In this document: piece by piece, positions 40,029-51,013 of the stretch | Position numbering within the stretch: the stretch's first letter is position 1 | Layout of the letters: each line of letters starts with the position of its first letter | Assembly (NCBI RefSeq): GCF_000189635.1 | Contig: NW_002476155.1 | Span: 434,001 to 498,000, forward strand | Direction of reading: 5' to 3' | Source: Tetrahymena thermophila SB210 | Taxonomy: Eukaryota > Ciliophora > Oligohymenophorea > Hymenostomatida > Tetrahymenidae | Length of the DNA: 64,000 bases | Translations under genes and position numbers: made by a program | Notes under the pieces: generated by a model | Seen by the model: only the letters and a program-made list of their open reading frames with translations | The model's database searches: none | Told to the model about the DNA's origin: nothing

Positions 40029-41399
40029 ATGGGACAGAATAAATCAAAATAAATAATACAATATACTGCTGAACCTTTATAAATTGAAGTCTAGCCAAAA
40101 TAACAATATTTAATGTTATTTTAAGGTAAGGAATATAATATAATCGACTATTTTGATGAATCCCATGTTAAAACATCTTATTCTACATGCTAATGTATGC
40201 TAAGATATCTAATTAAAAAAGGTATAGAGGTGAGCAAAGATTCACTAGCTTTATACATGAAAGATTCTAATAATGAATAATTTTATGAATTTTAAAAAAG
40301 CATTAATACTGAGAAGTGTAATTTTATCATGTTACACTTATACTAATTTTATTTGTAAATAAGAATAGTAGATATAATTTAGTAATGCAAACAACTTATT
40401 AAAATAAATGTATAAGCTTATAGGTATGCTGAATCAAACGATTAACTAATATAGCTATTTGGTAAAATTATAGATTATTATGAGTAATCTAACTGTTTAC
40501 AAGATGTATATTTTAAAATTTCATCAAATACAATCAAGATAGATTGTGAAAATAAATATTTCTCAATTGAAATCTTTAAATAGCATCCACCACAAGAATA
40601 GGATATTTAGCAAATAAATTTATTTGCTATGAAATCAAAATGCAAATTCAACAAAATATATATAAATATTTATGCAGAAATTTTGAAAAACAGAATATTT
40701 TCTATCATAGATTTCTTATAAAATAATCAAGAAGAATTATAAAAGCTTGATTTGATTTTTTTCAATGATTTTTAAGATGAAGAAGTTGGATTAGCTCTTT
40801 ATTGTATAACTCAAATATTTTAAGAATAAAAAAAATTAAATGAAGTTAGTGTGTTTTTAACAAAAGATCTAAATCAAATATAATTTGACATATATGAATA
40901 CATAATTAAAAATTAAAATATGGAAAAATTTACGATAAATGATATTGGAATATGTGACAATCTTGCATTAATCTATTTTGATTTATAAAAAAGCATGGAA
41001 GCTTAGCTTGTAATTAAAAAAATCATTTAAAATAATCCTAAAATATAAATTCTTAAACTGAAAAGAGACTTTTACTTATAAGGTTAATTTCTATAAAATT
41101 TTGAAGTGGAAATTCCAAGAAGAATTAAATTATAAATTGAAATAAATAGTTACAACCTAACTCAGTAATAATATTTAAAGATATTAAAGTAGATTTCTCA
41201 TGTTAATTAATTTGAAATAGCAGCAAATGATTCATATACATAAGGAATATAAGGTAAAAATTTTATAAATATATTAAATAAATATGAAAATGAGATTAAA
41301 TTATATGCAATTATCTATTTGATTATAAAAAAATAACTTTAAAAGGTACTCTACCATAAAGCTGAATATTCTTTCATTGATTTATACATAGATTAATGA
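40029..41399 (+). CDS. A2: intact A-family protein with N-myristoylation-type start
   Basis: An uninterrupted frame under code 6 from ATG 40029 to TGA 41397-41399, 456 residues, exactly the same length as A3. It begins Met-Gly-Gln-Asn-Lys-Ser-Lys. Gly2, small or polar residues at 3-5, Ser6 and Lys7 fit the N-myristoyltransferase consensus, so membrane attachment is inferred. There is no signal peptide or membrane span. The body is Gln/Ile/Lys-rich with predicted mixed helix and strand (EYNIIDYFDES, MLRYLIKKGIEVSKDSLALY, FAMKSKCKFNKIYINIYAEI). No catalytic motif or known domain was recognised. It is immediately followed in the array by the intact B2, so A and B may act together at a membrane. 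Confidence 0.85.
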
Positions 41400-41777
41400 A
41401 CCAAATAGTTAATTTATCTTAATAAAGTATACATATGGTTTTTATATATTGTATTTTAACTACTAATTTTTTAAAATTACTTGTTGGTTCAAGTTTTTAT
41501 AAAAAATTTAAGCCAATTCTATTTACTAATCTTAAATTTTAGATTATATTTTCTAAAACACTATGTATATTTTTTTGATCAATCTTAAAGTTATAGACAT
41601 AAAATATAAAAAGATATTTATCAGAATTAATAAAGTTTGATTATTAGTTTAACGCATCTACAACAATAATTTATAAAACGAAGATTTTGCTATTAAAAGC
41701 AAATCATAAAGTTTGAAATATTTAGATTAGACTTAAAATTTATAGAAAAGCTAAAAAATAAAAAGGTATTAAAGAAA
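41400..41777 (+). other. A-B spacer of unit 2, conserved
   Basis: 378-base spacer whose last about 170 bases are nearly identical to the spacer before B1. No separate gene. Confidence 0.6.
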
Positions 41778-43393
41778 ATGAATGAAAAACCCTTATAGCT
41801 TCTACTATTTTTTTATATAAAATTAGTCACAGGAGGTTTAATATATTTTTTCTTCTAGTTTATTGAGGTAATTCATTTCAGATAAATTATAGATGAATAC
41901 ATATTTTTAAAAATATTTAGCATGAAAACAACACATTTAAATATACATTCGTATCATTTTATATCATTGAGAGACTTATATGCTTCTTTTCTATTTCTGC
42001 AAATTTAAATCCTAATATTTATGAAACAATATTGATAGCTCTTCTCAATCCTATCTAGCTTGAAGAGTTTTATTTACTGATTAGAGGAAACAAATATCCA
42101 CGATACTAAAGCGAAGGTATTGATGGCCAGGCTTTTGTTATATCTGTTTTAAGCGTTCCAAATTATATTTTGATCTTAATTTGGACATTTTATTATCCAG
42201 AAACCATTAATGTAGTTATTACTACTCTTGCTCTTATTGCTTTAATATTCGGATAATTCTTTATATGCTACCTTATAATTTACCAAAGAGATCCAAATGT
42301 TAACATATAGAATTCTCATATCTTTTTCATATTTTTAAAAGAAACTACTTCTGCAGCTATTCACTTTTTAAGTTATGTGGCTTTGCTATGCGTAAATCTC
42401 CAAATGGAATATTTTTTATTTTATTTAATAGCATTTGAGGTATGCTTGATCAGCTATTATGTTACTTAGTTTAATACTAGAATATAAGATTATTGTAATT
42501 CAAGTATTGAAGCCTTTGGAGTTAGCTTTTTATTAATATGTAAGGAAATTCTACATTTAGTAATAGATTTAAGGGATTTGTGTGATAGCTTTTTCAAACA
42601 TTCAGTCTAATCTTATGGGTTAAATATATCTAATAACATGCTTCTTTTTGGTTTCTTAGTTAAAACTTATCTTTTTATTATGTTTAATCTCTTCCTTTAT
42701 CAGCATAATTAATTCCATAACATGAAGCTATTTTACATATTACTATACATACTCTCAATTATAAGCTGTATCATATTAGGTTTCAGGGTATTTAAATACA
42801 TGTTATGGCCTGTTATTAATGGAAGAACATTTATCGAATTTAATAGTATTGATTCCTTCATTAAATATTCAAAAAAACAATCTAATACAAAAAAATTTGA
42901 AAAATTAGAAACATTACTGTTGTTGTGTAAGGAAGAAAATGTTACTTAAGATTTTATCTTTTAATTTTTTTATGGTTTTTGTAAAAGCTAAATAATATCA
43001 AAATCAATTTGCCGTGAGTATATCTAAAAATCATAATCTTAATAACAAAAAATTAGCTTTTATAGAAAGGTTAATGTAAATGATATTGAATAAATCATAC
43101 AAAAGAATGGAAGAGTTCTTCCCTAGATTAAAGAAGTATTTTTACATAATGATAATAAATATGAATACAATTTGTTTAGAGTATTTTCAGAAGATAATAT
43201 CTCTGTTAAATTAAATTATAGTACTGATTAACTTCCAGATAAATTACTAGAATTGAATACAAATACTATATAATAAATAAAAGCAATCATTCATTCATAT
43301 TTTATATTAAATTCTCAAAAATATGATATGTTGGGTCAGTAATTAACAAATCCTTAATTAATTTTCTACGATTTATTTGATGAAGTAAATTGA
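41778..43393 (+). CDS. B2: polytopic membrane protein of the tandem pair, two exons
   Basis: Exon 1 is 41778-41867 and exon 2 is 41921-43393. The product is 520 residues. Intron position and phase are identical to B1, and the length differs by one codon (near 43135). Sequence is close to B1 throughout (for example the shared NPIQLEEFYLLIRGNKYPRY and FLSYVALLCVNLQMEYF). Seven or eight membrane spans are followed by a polar C-terminal region. Differences from B1 are mostly single-base, and many do not shift the frame, which suggests the protein has stayed under selection. It sits directly downstream of intact A2 on the same strand. The standard-code ORF at 42722-42949 is an internal piece. Confidence 0.85.
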
Positions 43394-44085
43394 AAACAAA
43401 ATCAATAATTTTGAGAATTCTACATTCTGGTCTTTCTATTTGTTTATACAAATGAAATCTCTACCAAATATTTATAAATTATTATAAGAAAAATATTAAA
43501 TTAGTAAACTAAATTATTTATTTCATATTTATGTTTTGATTCATGTGAATTTTTAGCATTAAAAAATTTTTTTAAATAAATTAAAATTTTTGAATATAAT
43601 GCTCTTAAATTTAATGAATTTCAGTAAATACTTAAAACTTTAAGGTAAATATGAATAAATATAAAATTGTTTATTTGTTTTATTTATATGTATTTGAATA
43701 AATACGTGATAAATTTAAAGTTAAGTACAATTTTCGAGTATGTTTTAATGAAATTTTTTCTTAAAAAAATTATTTTAAAGATTGACAAAAAAATTTTGAA
43801 AATCATTACTATTAATTGATAATTTAGTCAAATTTACCTCATTAATAACTACTTGTAAGTATTTTTATAAAATAATTTTTTTTTTATTATTGATCATGTA
43901 AAAAATTTAAAAAATATGACTGATAGATAAAATCTTATTTCATGAATTAAAAATTTTCATAATCACCTTATTTATGGATATTATTTATCTATTAGCTAAT
44001 TTTTTTAAATTAGTGTAATTGATAATATACTGTCAGAAAAATATCATAATTAAATTGAATAATTTTGTATAAATATTAAAATAAA
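43394..44085. other. Inter-unit spacer between B2 and A3
   Basis: 692 AT-rich bases. From about 43593 it matches the 5' flank of unit 1 at about 35540-36070, showing that the long flank belongs to the duplicated unit. No gene. Confidence 0.55.
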
Positions 44086-45456
44086 ATGGGACAGAATAAG
44101 TCAAAATAAATAATATAATAAACTGCTGAACCTTTAAAAATTGAAACTTAACCAGAATAAAAATATGTAATGTTAAACAGTAGGGAATATAACATAATGG
44201 ACTATTTTGATGAAGCTCATGTTAAAACATCTTATATTACATGCTAAAGTATGCTAAGATATCTTATTAAAAAAGGTATAGAGGTGAACAAAGATTCACT
44301 AGCTTTATACATGAAAGATTCTAATAGTGAATAGCTTAAAGAATTTTTGAGAAATATTAATAAAGAGAAATGCAATTTTATTATGTTACACTTATACTAA
44401 TTTTATTTGTAAATAAGAATAGTAGATATAATTTAGTAATGCAAACAACTTATAAAAATAAATATATAATCTTATAGGTATACTGAATCAAATGATCAAT
44501 TAATGTAGCTTTTTGGTAAAATGATAGATTATTATGAGTAATCTAACTATTTACAAGATGTATACTTTCAAATTTAATCAAATACAATCAAAATAGATTG
44601 TGAAAATAAACACTTCTAAATTGAAATCTTAAAATAATATCCTTTTCAATAAGAGTAGGATATTTAGCCAATAAATTTATTTGCTATGAAATCAAAATGC
44701 AAATTCAACAAAATTTATATTTATGTTTATGCAGAAATTTTGAAAAACAGAATATTTTCTATAATAGATTTCTTATAAAATAATAAAGAAGAATTATAAA
44801 AGCTTCATTTGAATTTTTTCAATGATTTTTAAGATGAAGAAGTTGAATTAGCTCTTTAGTGTATAACTCAAATATTTTAAGAATACAAAAGATTAAATGA
44901 AGTTAGTGTGTTTTTAAATAAAGAAATAAATCAATTTTAATTTGACATATATGAATACATAATTAAAAATTAAAATATAGAAAAATTTACGATAAATAAT
45001 ATTGGAATATATAACAATATTGCATAAATATCTTTTGATTTAAATAAAAGTATTTAAGCTTAGTTTATCATTTAAAAAATCATTTAAAATAATCCTAAAA
45101 TATAAATTCTTAAACTGTAAAGAGACTTTTTCTTATAAGGTTAATTTCTATAAAATTTTGAAGTAGAAATTCCCAGAAGAATAAAATTATAAATTCAAAT
45201 AAATAGTTACAACGTAACTCAATAATAATATTTATAGCTATTACAGTAGTTTTCTCATACTAATTAGTTTGAAATAACAGCAAATGATTCATATAAATCA
45301 GGAATATATAGTTACAATTTTATAAATACATTAAATAAATATGAAAATGAGATTAAATTATATATCATTATTTAATTAATCCTAAAAAAATAACTTTAAA
45401 AGGTACTCTACCATAAAGCTGAATATTCTTTCATTGATTTATATATAGATTAATGA
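44086..45456 (+). CDS. A3: intact A-family protein with N-myristoylation-type start
   Basis: An uninterrupted frame from ATG 44086 to TGA 45454-45456, 456 residues. It opens Met-Gly-Gln-Asn-Lys-Ser-Lys like A2 and aligns with it end to end without gaps. Substitutions are spread along the protein (for example IMDYFDEAHVKTSYITC against IIDYFDESHVKTSYSTC). The same lack of membrane span or recognisable catalytic motif applies. Its partner gene downstream, B3, is broken. If A needs B, it could use the B2 or B1 products. Confidence 0.85.
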
Positions 45457-46194
45457 ACCAAATAATTAATTTATCTAAATAAATAAAACATATGATTATT
45501 ATAATTTAGTATTTTAAATATTAATTTTATGGATGAAATTGTTAATCATCTATTCTTGGAAAATTATTTTTTAGTACTGTCAAATTTATTATTTTTCAAA
45601 AAATTAGTTTTTATTTTATATAAAAAATAAAAATAATCAGCTCTATAAATAGCTGTTCTTGCATATGAAATATCTCAAACTGAAAGTAATTTAATGGTTC
45701 GTGCTATTTCATATCATTTTTATATTATTTTATCAATTTGATTTTGTATCTTCAAGAGCTATTTTATATTTATTATGTATATATTTAATCAAATCTGATT
45801 TATTTATTTTATACATTATAATACTAATAAATTGAGCATTCCTAATTTGAACATCCTATTTATATTTCAAAACTTAAGTTTAAAAAACTTGATAAAATAT
45901 TTGGTTTAAATTACTTTTATTATTTAGCATAACATCAAAAAAAAATCTTACAATTGATTATTTTGTAAATTAAAAATTGTTTTGAGAAAATAAAATTTGT
46001 GCTGAAATTTTAAATTAAAAGCATTGAAAAAAATGCAAACTTTCTATTTCGGAATTAATAAAGTTTGATTATTAGTTTAACACATCTACAGCTATAGTTT
46101 ATAAAACAAATATTTTTAAAAGGTTATTAAAATCAGATCATGAAGTTTAAAATATTTAGATAAGACTTAAAATTTATGAAAAGTGATTTTCTAC
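45457..46194. other. A-B spacer of unit 3, longer and diverged
   Basis: 738 bases, longer than the other two spacers. Only the last about 150 bases match them. The extra DNA near 45560-46040 has no match in units 1 and 2 and no coding frame. Confidence 0.5.
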
Positions 46195-46740
46195 ATGAAT
46201 AAAAAATCCTTTTTGTTTCTACTATTTTTTTATATAAAAATAGTTAAAGGAGGATTGATATATTTTTTTTTCTTGTTTTTTGAGATAATTAGTTTTAGAT
46301 AAATTATAGATGAATATATATTTTAAATAATTAAATTTAGTATAAAAGCAACATATTTAAATACACTTTCCTATCATTTTACATCATCCAGAGAATTATA
46401 TGCTTCTATGGTATAATTGGATTTTTAAGTAAAATTACTAACTTTTAATCATTGTTAAAAAATATTTTAATAATTCAGTAGATGAAGAGATAGAAGGATC
46501 TACCTTAGTTATAATTTTTTTACAAGAAATTTTATTAGTCTTTTAATTTATAGCTTTAAGAAGTAAAATATGTTTATATGTATCAAAATCGAAGCAATAT
46601 TAAAAAAATATTTAAATTCTTCATCTGATACTCAGCTCTGAACAAGAGTACCTATTTTATTTATTTAAAATTAATATCTAAATCTAATATAAATTTTTAA
46701 CAATTAAAATAAATAAAATAAAAAATTTGCTTTTTAAATG
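46195..46740 (+). pseudogene. B3: truncated and frame-shifted copy of the B gene
   Basis: Starts MNKKSFLFLLFFYIKIVKGGL like B1 and B2. The splice donor after the glutamate codon reads GATAATT instead of GGTAATT, so the conserved intron has lost its GT. Weak similarity continues (YTFLSFYIIQRIICF, then after a frame change DEEIEGSTLVIIF against NEGIDGQAFVISVF in B1) to about 46600 and then ends. The membrane core and C-terminal region are missing. Confidence 0.8.
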
Positions 46741-47166
46741 AAAGACTAAAAATAAGAAAAATGAGTTTATTAATTAGTTAAATATTTATTAATTTTAAAG
46801 CTTCTCTATAAAATGAGTTAAGAAATTAAAAAAAATTAATTTGTTTGTCCAGATTATTGCAATATACTGTTTTATATTTAGACAAAGCTTAATTTTTATA
46901 AAATATAAATTAAAATATTATAATTTAACAAAAAAAAACAAATTTTAAATTTATATTTATATCACAAAAACAATATAAAAATTATTTTAAAGATTTGTTC
47001 AATTTGTTTCGGAAATTACATTCTATATCATACTTGCAAGGCTAAAAAATTAATAGACATATCTAAATGTTTGATATAGATAATAGGAAATATACTTAAT
47101 AATCTATTTTCATACTCATAAATAATACTACAATATTATTGAGTCTAATACTTATTTTAGAATAAT
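46741..47166. other. AT-rich spacer at the right edge of the array
   Basis: No similarity to the repeat units and no coding frame was seen. Confidence 0.5.
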
Positions 47167-48241
47167 ATGATGTATAAATGCTTTAAATATTAAATGAAAC
47201 AATACTGCTAAAATCTAATATAAATTAAAGGTGACATCTTTTCTAAGAATTTATTTCAGATTTACTCAGAAAAGAAGAAATTTTTTGATTAAAAGTTTGA
47301 AATATTGAAATGTTTTCAGAAATAATTAAAATAAAGCTTCTTAAGAAACAATAAAGAATATAAAGAGAAACTTTATAGAAATTCTGTGATAGACAAATTT
47401 AAGCTGAGAAAAAAAGATAAATAAAAACTTGCTACTCAATTTAAATATTTTGAAAATTATTTTACATTCATAAGTAATTGTAGAACAATTAGCTTATTTG
47501 CAATGACATTAGCTTTTTTTAAATATAGAGAATCATAATTGTAAGTATTGTCAATTGGAATTGAAATTGATAAGAATTTAGTAAAGGTAGATAAATTTAT
47601 GAAATTACAATTATTAATAGAAGAGATTTTAAGATATGAATAAAAGTAACCCAATTTATTTGTGAAATTCTAAATTTGTTTATTTTGAGAAAAACATAGA
47701 ACACAATACAATATAAAATCAGTAAATCCCTTTTTAATTAATAAAAGAAATTAAAAGCTTAATTTTTTCCTTTTTTAAATTTTTAGGTAACAAGGTAGTA
47801 AGACTTTACTAGAAGTAGATGATAAGTTATAAAGAGAAGGTAAAAATTAAGTAATTAAAGCAATCAATGAATAATTCGCTGATTAGATCAACTCATTCAT
47901 TCAAAAATTTCATCAGAAAAGATGTACATCTAAATTTTTATTAATTTTTTCAAAAAAGTTCCTTCCTATTTTCTACATTTTTGAATAAATAAAGTATATT
48001 TTTATCTATTTTCTCAACCTATTTGTTATTCTAGCCATTTCTTCTATTTGAATATCATTCCTTTTTTGTTTCAATTTAGGATAGGTATAAATTTTTAGTT
48101 TTAGGTCATAAATTCAACAAACAAACGTAAAATCTGTTGATTTAACACAGAAGAGTAAAATAGACAAAACATAAATTTTAAATATATTTGAGTAATTCTA
48201 GCTAATTCAGTTATAAATTTAAAAAAATTTTACTCAAATGA
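47167..48241 (+). CDS. Hypothetical protein, three exons
   Basis: Exons 47167-47645, 47787-47923 and 48105-48241 total 753 nt, or 250 residues, and close exactly at TGA 48239-48241. An in-frame TGA just upstream of the ATG at 47167 fixes the start region. The protein is basic and Lys/Gln-rich, with helical stretches (KEYKEKLYRNSVIDKFKLRK; KLQLLIEEILRYEQKQ; KLQREGKNQVIKAINEQF). There is no signal peptide or clear membrane span, and no family was recognised. Intron 1 starts GTAACC and ends TTTTTAG; intron 2 starts GTACAT and ends TTTTAG. The standard-code minus-strand ORF at 47457-47654 is a shadow. Confidence 0.62.
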
Positions 48242-49216
48242 TGACGAAATCAATCAATCAATAAATCTAAACTATAAAATTTAATATTTAGATTTACTCA
48301 AACTATTTTCTTCTATATTCATTTTATCTCTCTTTTATTTTAATTGAATGGTCTAGTCAAACCTTTAGTTAGCACTTTTTTAATATTGTTTGATTAACAC
48401 TTATATACTTATATGTATTTCTTTAAGTAAAAAAACTTGTTGAAGAAAATTTATTATTCAGTAAGAAATTGGTAATTTAATAAACAGAAGGTTAAAAAAA
48501 TTTATGATTGAAAAAATTAACTATAATGAAATGAGAGGAAGAAAATATTTGATTAAATTTAAGTTATTGGGTAATTATTTGGAAATTTGTTTGAGTAAAT
48601 TGGATGAAATTTTAATGGTATTACCTAATGATGAAATAAATTCAAAGGAAGCATATAATAACAAATTTATTAGTTATAAAATTGTGGGTAGAATTTCATA
48701 TAGTTGATTTATAGTTTTGTTAAGACAAATATAGTCTCTCAATTTTATTTATTTATTTGATATAATGATCTGATGTAAAGTTGTAATTGCAAACAAGCTT
48801 TCCCTTATTTATCTATTACGAAGGCATTGGATATAAAAGTGCGGAGGTGATTTGTTTATAATTAATTAGTAAGAAAACATTAAAAAGTAAAGAAATTTGA
48901 GAGAAATAAAAAAAGGGATACATAATTTATCTTTTTTAAAGATCGATTGATTGAATTAAAAAATTAAATTTTTTGTTTTTTTACAAATACTTAAAATTTA
49001 AGAATAAAAAGATAATATTACAAATTCACAAACACTAAAAAAAGCAATTTGTAATAGTGAAATTATATAGAAGTACTGAATATTATCATAAAGATTTGAA
49101 AGATAAACGCGCTTAAGGCATTTATTTATTTACAAAAGAGTATAAAGATTTATAATAACCAAAGAACTTCTTTGAAATAAGCATTTTACTTTGAATAATC
49201 TTGGTTATATAACATA
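48242..49216. other. AT-rich spacer
   Basis: Apart from the doubtful small frame at 48504-48707, nothing was recognised. The final part is the 5' flank of the RING gene. Confidence 0.5.
48504..48707 (+). CDS. Possible small hypothetical protein
   Basis: A 67-residue frame (MIEKINYNEMRGRKYLIKFK...) ending in TGA. It has no TAA/TAG glutamines, unlike the surrounding genes, and somewhat higher G content than its flanks. It could be a genuine small gene, a gene fragment or chance. No family was recognised. Confidence 0.25.
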   Translation: MIEKINYNEMRGRKYLIKFKLLGNYLEICLSKLDEILMVLPNDEINSKEAYNNKFISYKIVGRISYS

Positions 49217-51013
49217 ATGATTTAATTTTCTGTAAGGTAGCTTGAAACTATAAAAACACCTGCGCTTGAAAAGATTCTTTAGCTATACAAATTCTATCTA
49301 GTTTCATTCTTAATATGCTTAGCAGCAGCATTAACAGGTATTGCTTATTTGATATTAACTGCCATTAAATCTTGCTCAGTATAGTAAATTCATATCTTTA
49401 CAATTATAACTGTATTATTCTATTGCTTCTTGGTAGTCGATATGTTACTATCTGAAAAAGCAACCCTATAATTTTTTAATTAACACTGTAAAAATTTAAA
49501 TTTGACAGAGAATGTAACCTTCAAAACTTTCTTATAGAGCGTAGAGCGTCTCAGGTATTACTCAAACTAGAAAGAGATTTCTGTGTTTTAGGTTCGTGAA
49601 GTGCTTTGGAACTCTATGCAAATTCCTTATTATAAGATATTTTTTTTAGCTCAAGTCTCTTGTTGGATACTTTATGGAATAAGTTTCTTTTTTGCCTTTC
49701 AATACTTTGGAAAGGGATGCATTCATGAACATGAGTCCCTGATTATTTTTATAGTGTATCTATATCACAATTTATGGTTTATTATTTTAGTAGGATTCTC
49801 CTTAGTAGTAAGCGTTTCCGCCATCTTATTTTTACCATTTATTATTTGTGCTTACTTTAAATTTAATGACAGCTCAGAAATTCCTGACGACCCTGAAGAA
49901 CAATAAAAAATATTCTTGTAAAACTAGTTAGAAAACTTTTAATATGATCAATCAAAAGCTAAAGACACTTTATGTGCTATCTGCTTGGAAGACTTTTAAG
50001 CCGAAGCACCTGTTAAAAGAACTAAATGCTGTAAATCTATCTACCATCCAGTATGTATAAAGGAATGGGTTGTAAATAGTATTACATGCCCTAACTGTAG
50101 AAAATCTCCTTTCACAAAAAACAATAAAAACTCATAGCCAAATGAAGTTCGTGTTGATTCAGTAGTACCTCTAAATAATAATATTTTAAATACAGAATTA
50201 AATAACCAATAAGGAAACAATCCAAACCAAAATAATAATAACAATCCCATTCAACCAATTAATAATCCGAATGAGATTAATATAAATTAAGCTTAACCTG
50301 AATAAATTGCAAATTAAAATGTTGTTGTCCACGAAGATATTATCGCAGATATAGAGAACTAAAATATTCAACCAATGTAGGATGCTTAAATGATTGAAAA
50401 CTAGTAATAAGTAATAAATTTATAGCAAGAAAATCAAGCTAATGCAGAACCAATTAACCCTCAATAAGTTTAGATTTAACACAATAATCAGAGCTAGCTA
50501 CCTCCAGCTTGTAATTAAAATAATAATTTGTAAAATGAAGATAGCTACATCATCTAATTTTCTGATAGTTCTGTAAATTAATCAGCTAATAAAAATCAAA
50601 AAACAAAAGAATTCAATGGTTTATAACAATAAGATAATGAAGAAATAGAACAAGAATAAATATAAGTTGTTGATGATATAGAATAAATTGATTAAAACAA
50701 AGATGCTACCTTTGATAAAAATAAATCTCAAAACGAATCCTCAACGAACAGCAAAGGAAGAAAAAAATTCTAAAGTACATGTACATAAGGTGATGGAATA
50801 AACAACAATGGAATTTCAGAACTCCATGGCTAAAGATTAACCATTTATAATAATATAGATGGAATGGGTATCAACTCAACTGAAATAAGTACTCAAAAAA
50901 TAAATATATATCATAAAAACAATGACATCCCAATCCATAATGCAGGAATAATAGATCATTTTGATGTAAATGATTTTGATAACGCAAATGAAAATAAAGT
51001 CAATGAAAAGTGA
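49217..51013 (+). CDS. Membrane-anchored RING-type E3 ubiquitin ligase with Asn/Gln-rich tail
   Basis: A single-exon frame of 598 residues from ATG 49217 to TGA 51011-51013. Hydrophobic helices occur at about residues 28-47 (VSFLICLAAALTGIAYLIL), 58-77 (IFTIITVLFYCFLVVDMLL), 141-160 (FLAQVSCWILYGISFFFAF) and in a long double segment at about 172-215. A RING domain follows at about 252-300: Cys-Ala-Ile-Cys, then Cys-Cys-Lys-Ser-Ile-Tyr-His-Pro-Val-Cys, a Trp, and Cys-Pro-Asn-Cys. The His in the fifth-ligand area fits a RING-H2/HC variant. The last 300 residues are Asn/Gln/Glu-rich and disordered. It probably ubiquitinates membrane proteins in the endomembrane system. Standard-code ORFs at 49601-49906 (internal) and 50041-50250 (shadow) are not separate genes. 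Confidence 0.9.

Larger units (their letters stand above)
35540..46740 (+). repeat. Tandem array of three A-B gene units of about 4 kb
   Basis: Start codons of the A copies lie at 36071, 40029 and 44086 (spacings 3,958 and 4,057). Start codons of the B copies lie at 37784, 41778 and 46195 (3,994 and 4,417). The units share coding regions, the A-B spacer (the AATAAAGTTTGATTATTA block near 37645, 41630 and 46055) and the flank before A (TTATTTATGGATATTATT-like block near 35940, 39890 and 43968). Units 1 and 2 remain very similar over B. Unit 3 is complete only over A. This is direct head-to-tail segmental duplication followed by uneven decay. Confidence 0.92.

Noticed and set aside
40125..40205. 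Possible intron in A2 starting GTAAGG and ending CTAAG
   Set aside because: The segment translates in frame in both A2 and A3 with amino-acid-level similarity (EYNI-DYFDE), and A3 lacks the GTAAG donor, so it is coding.
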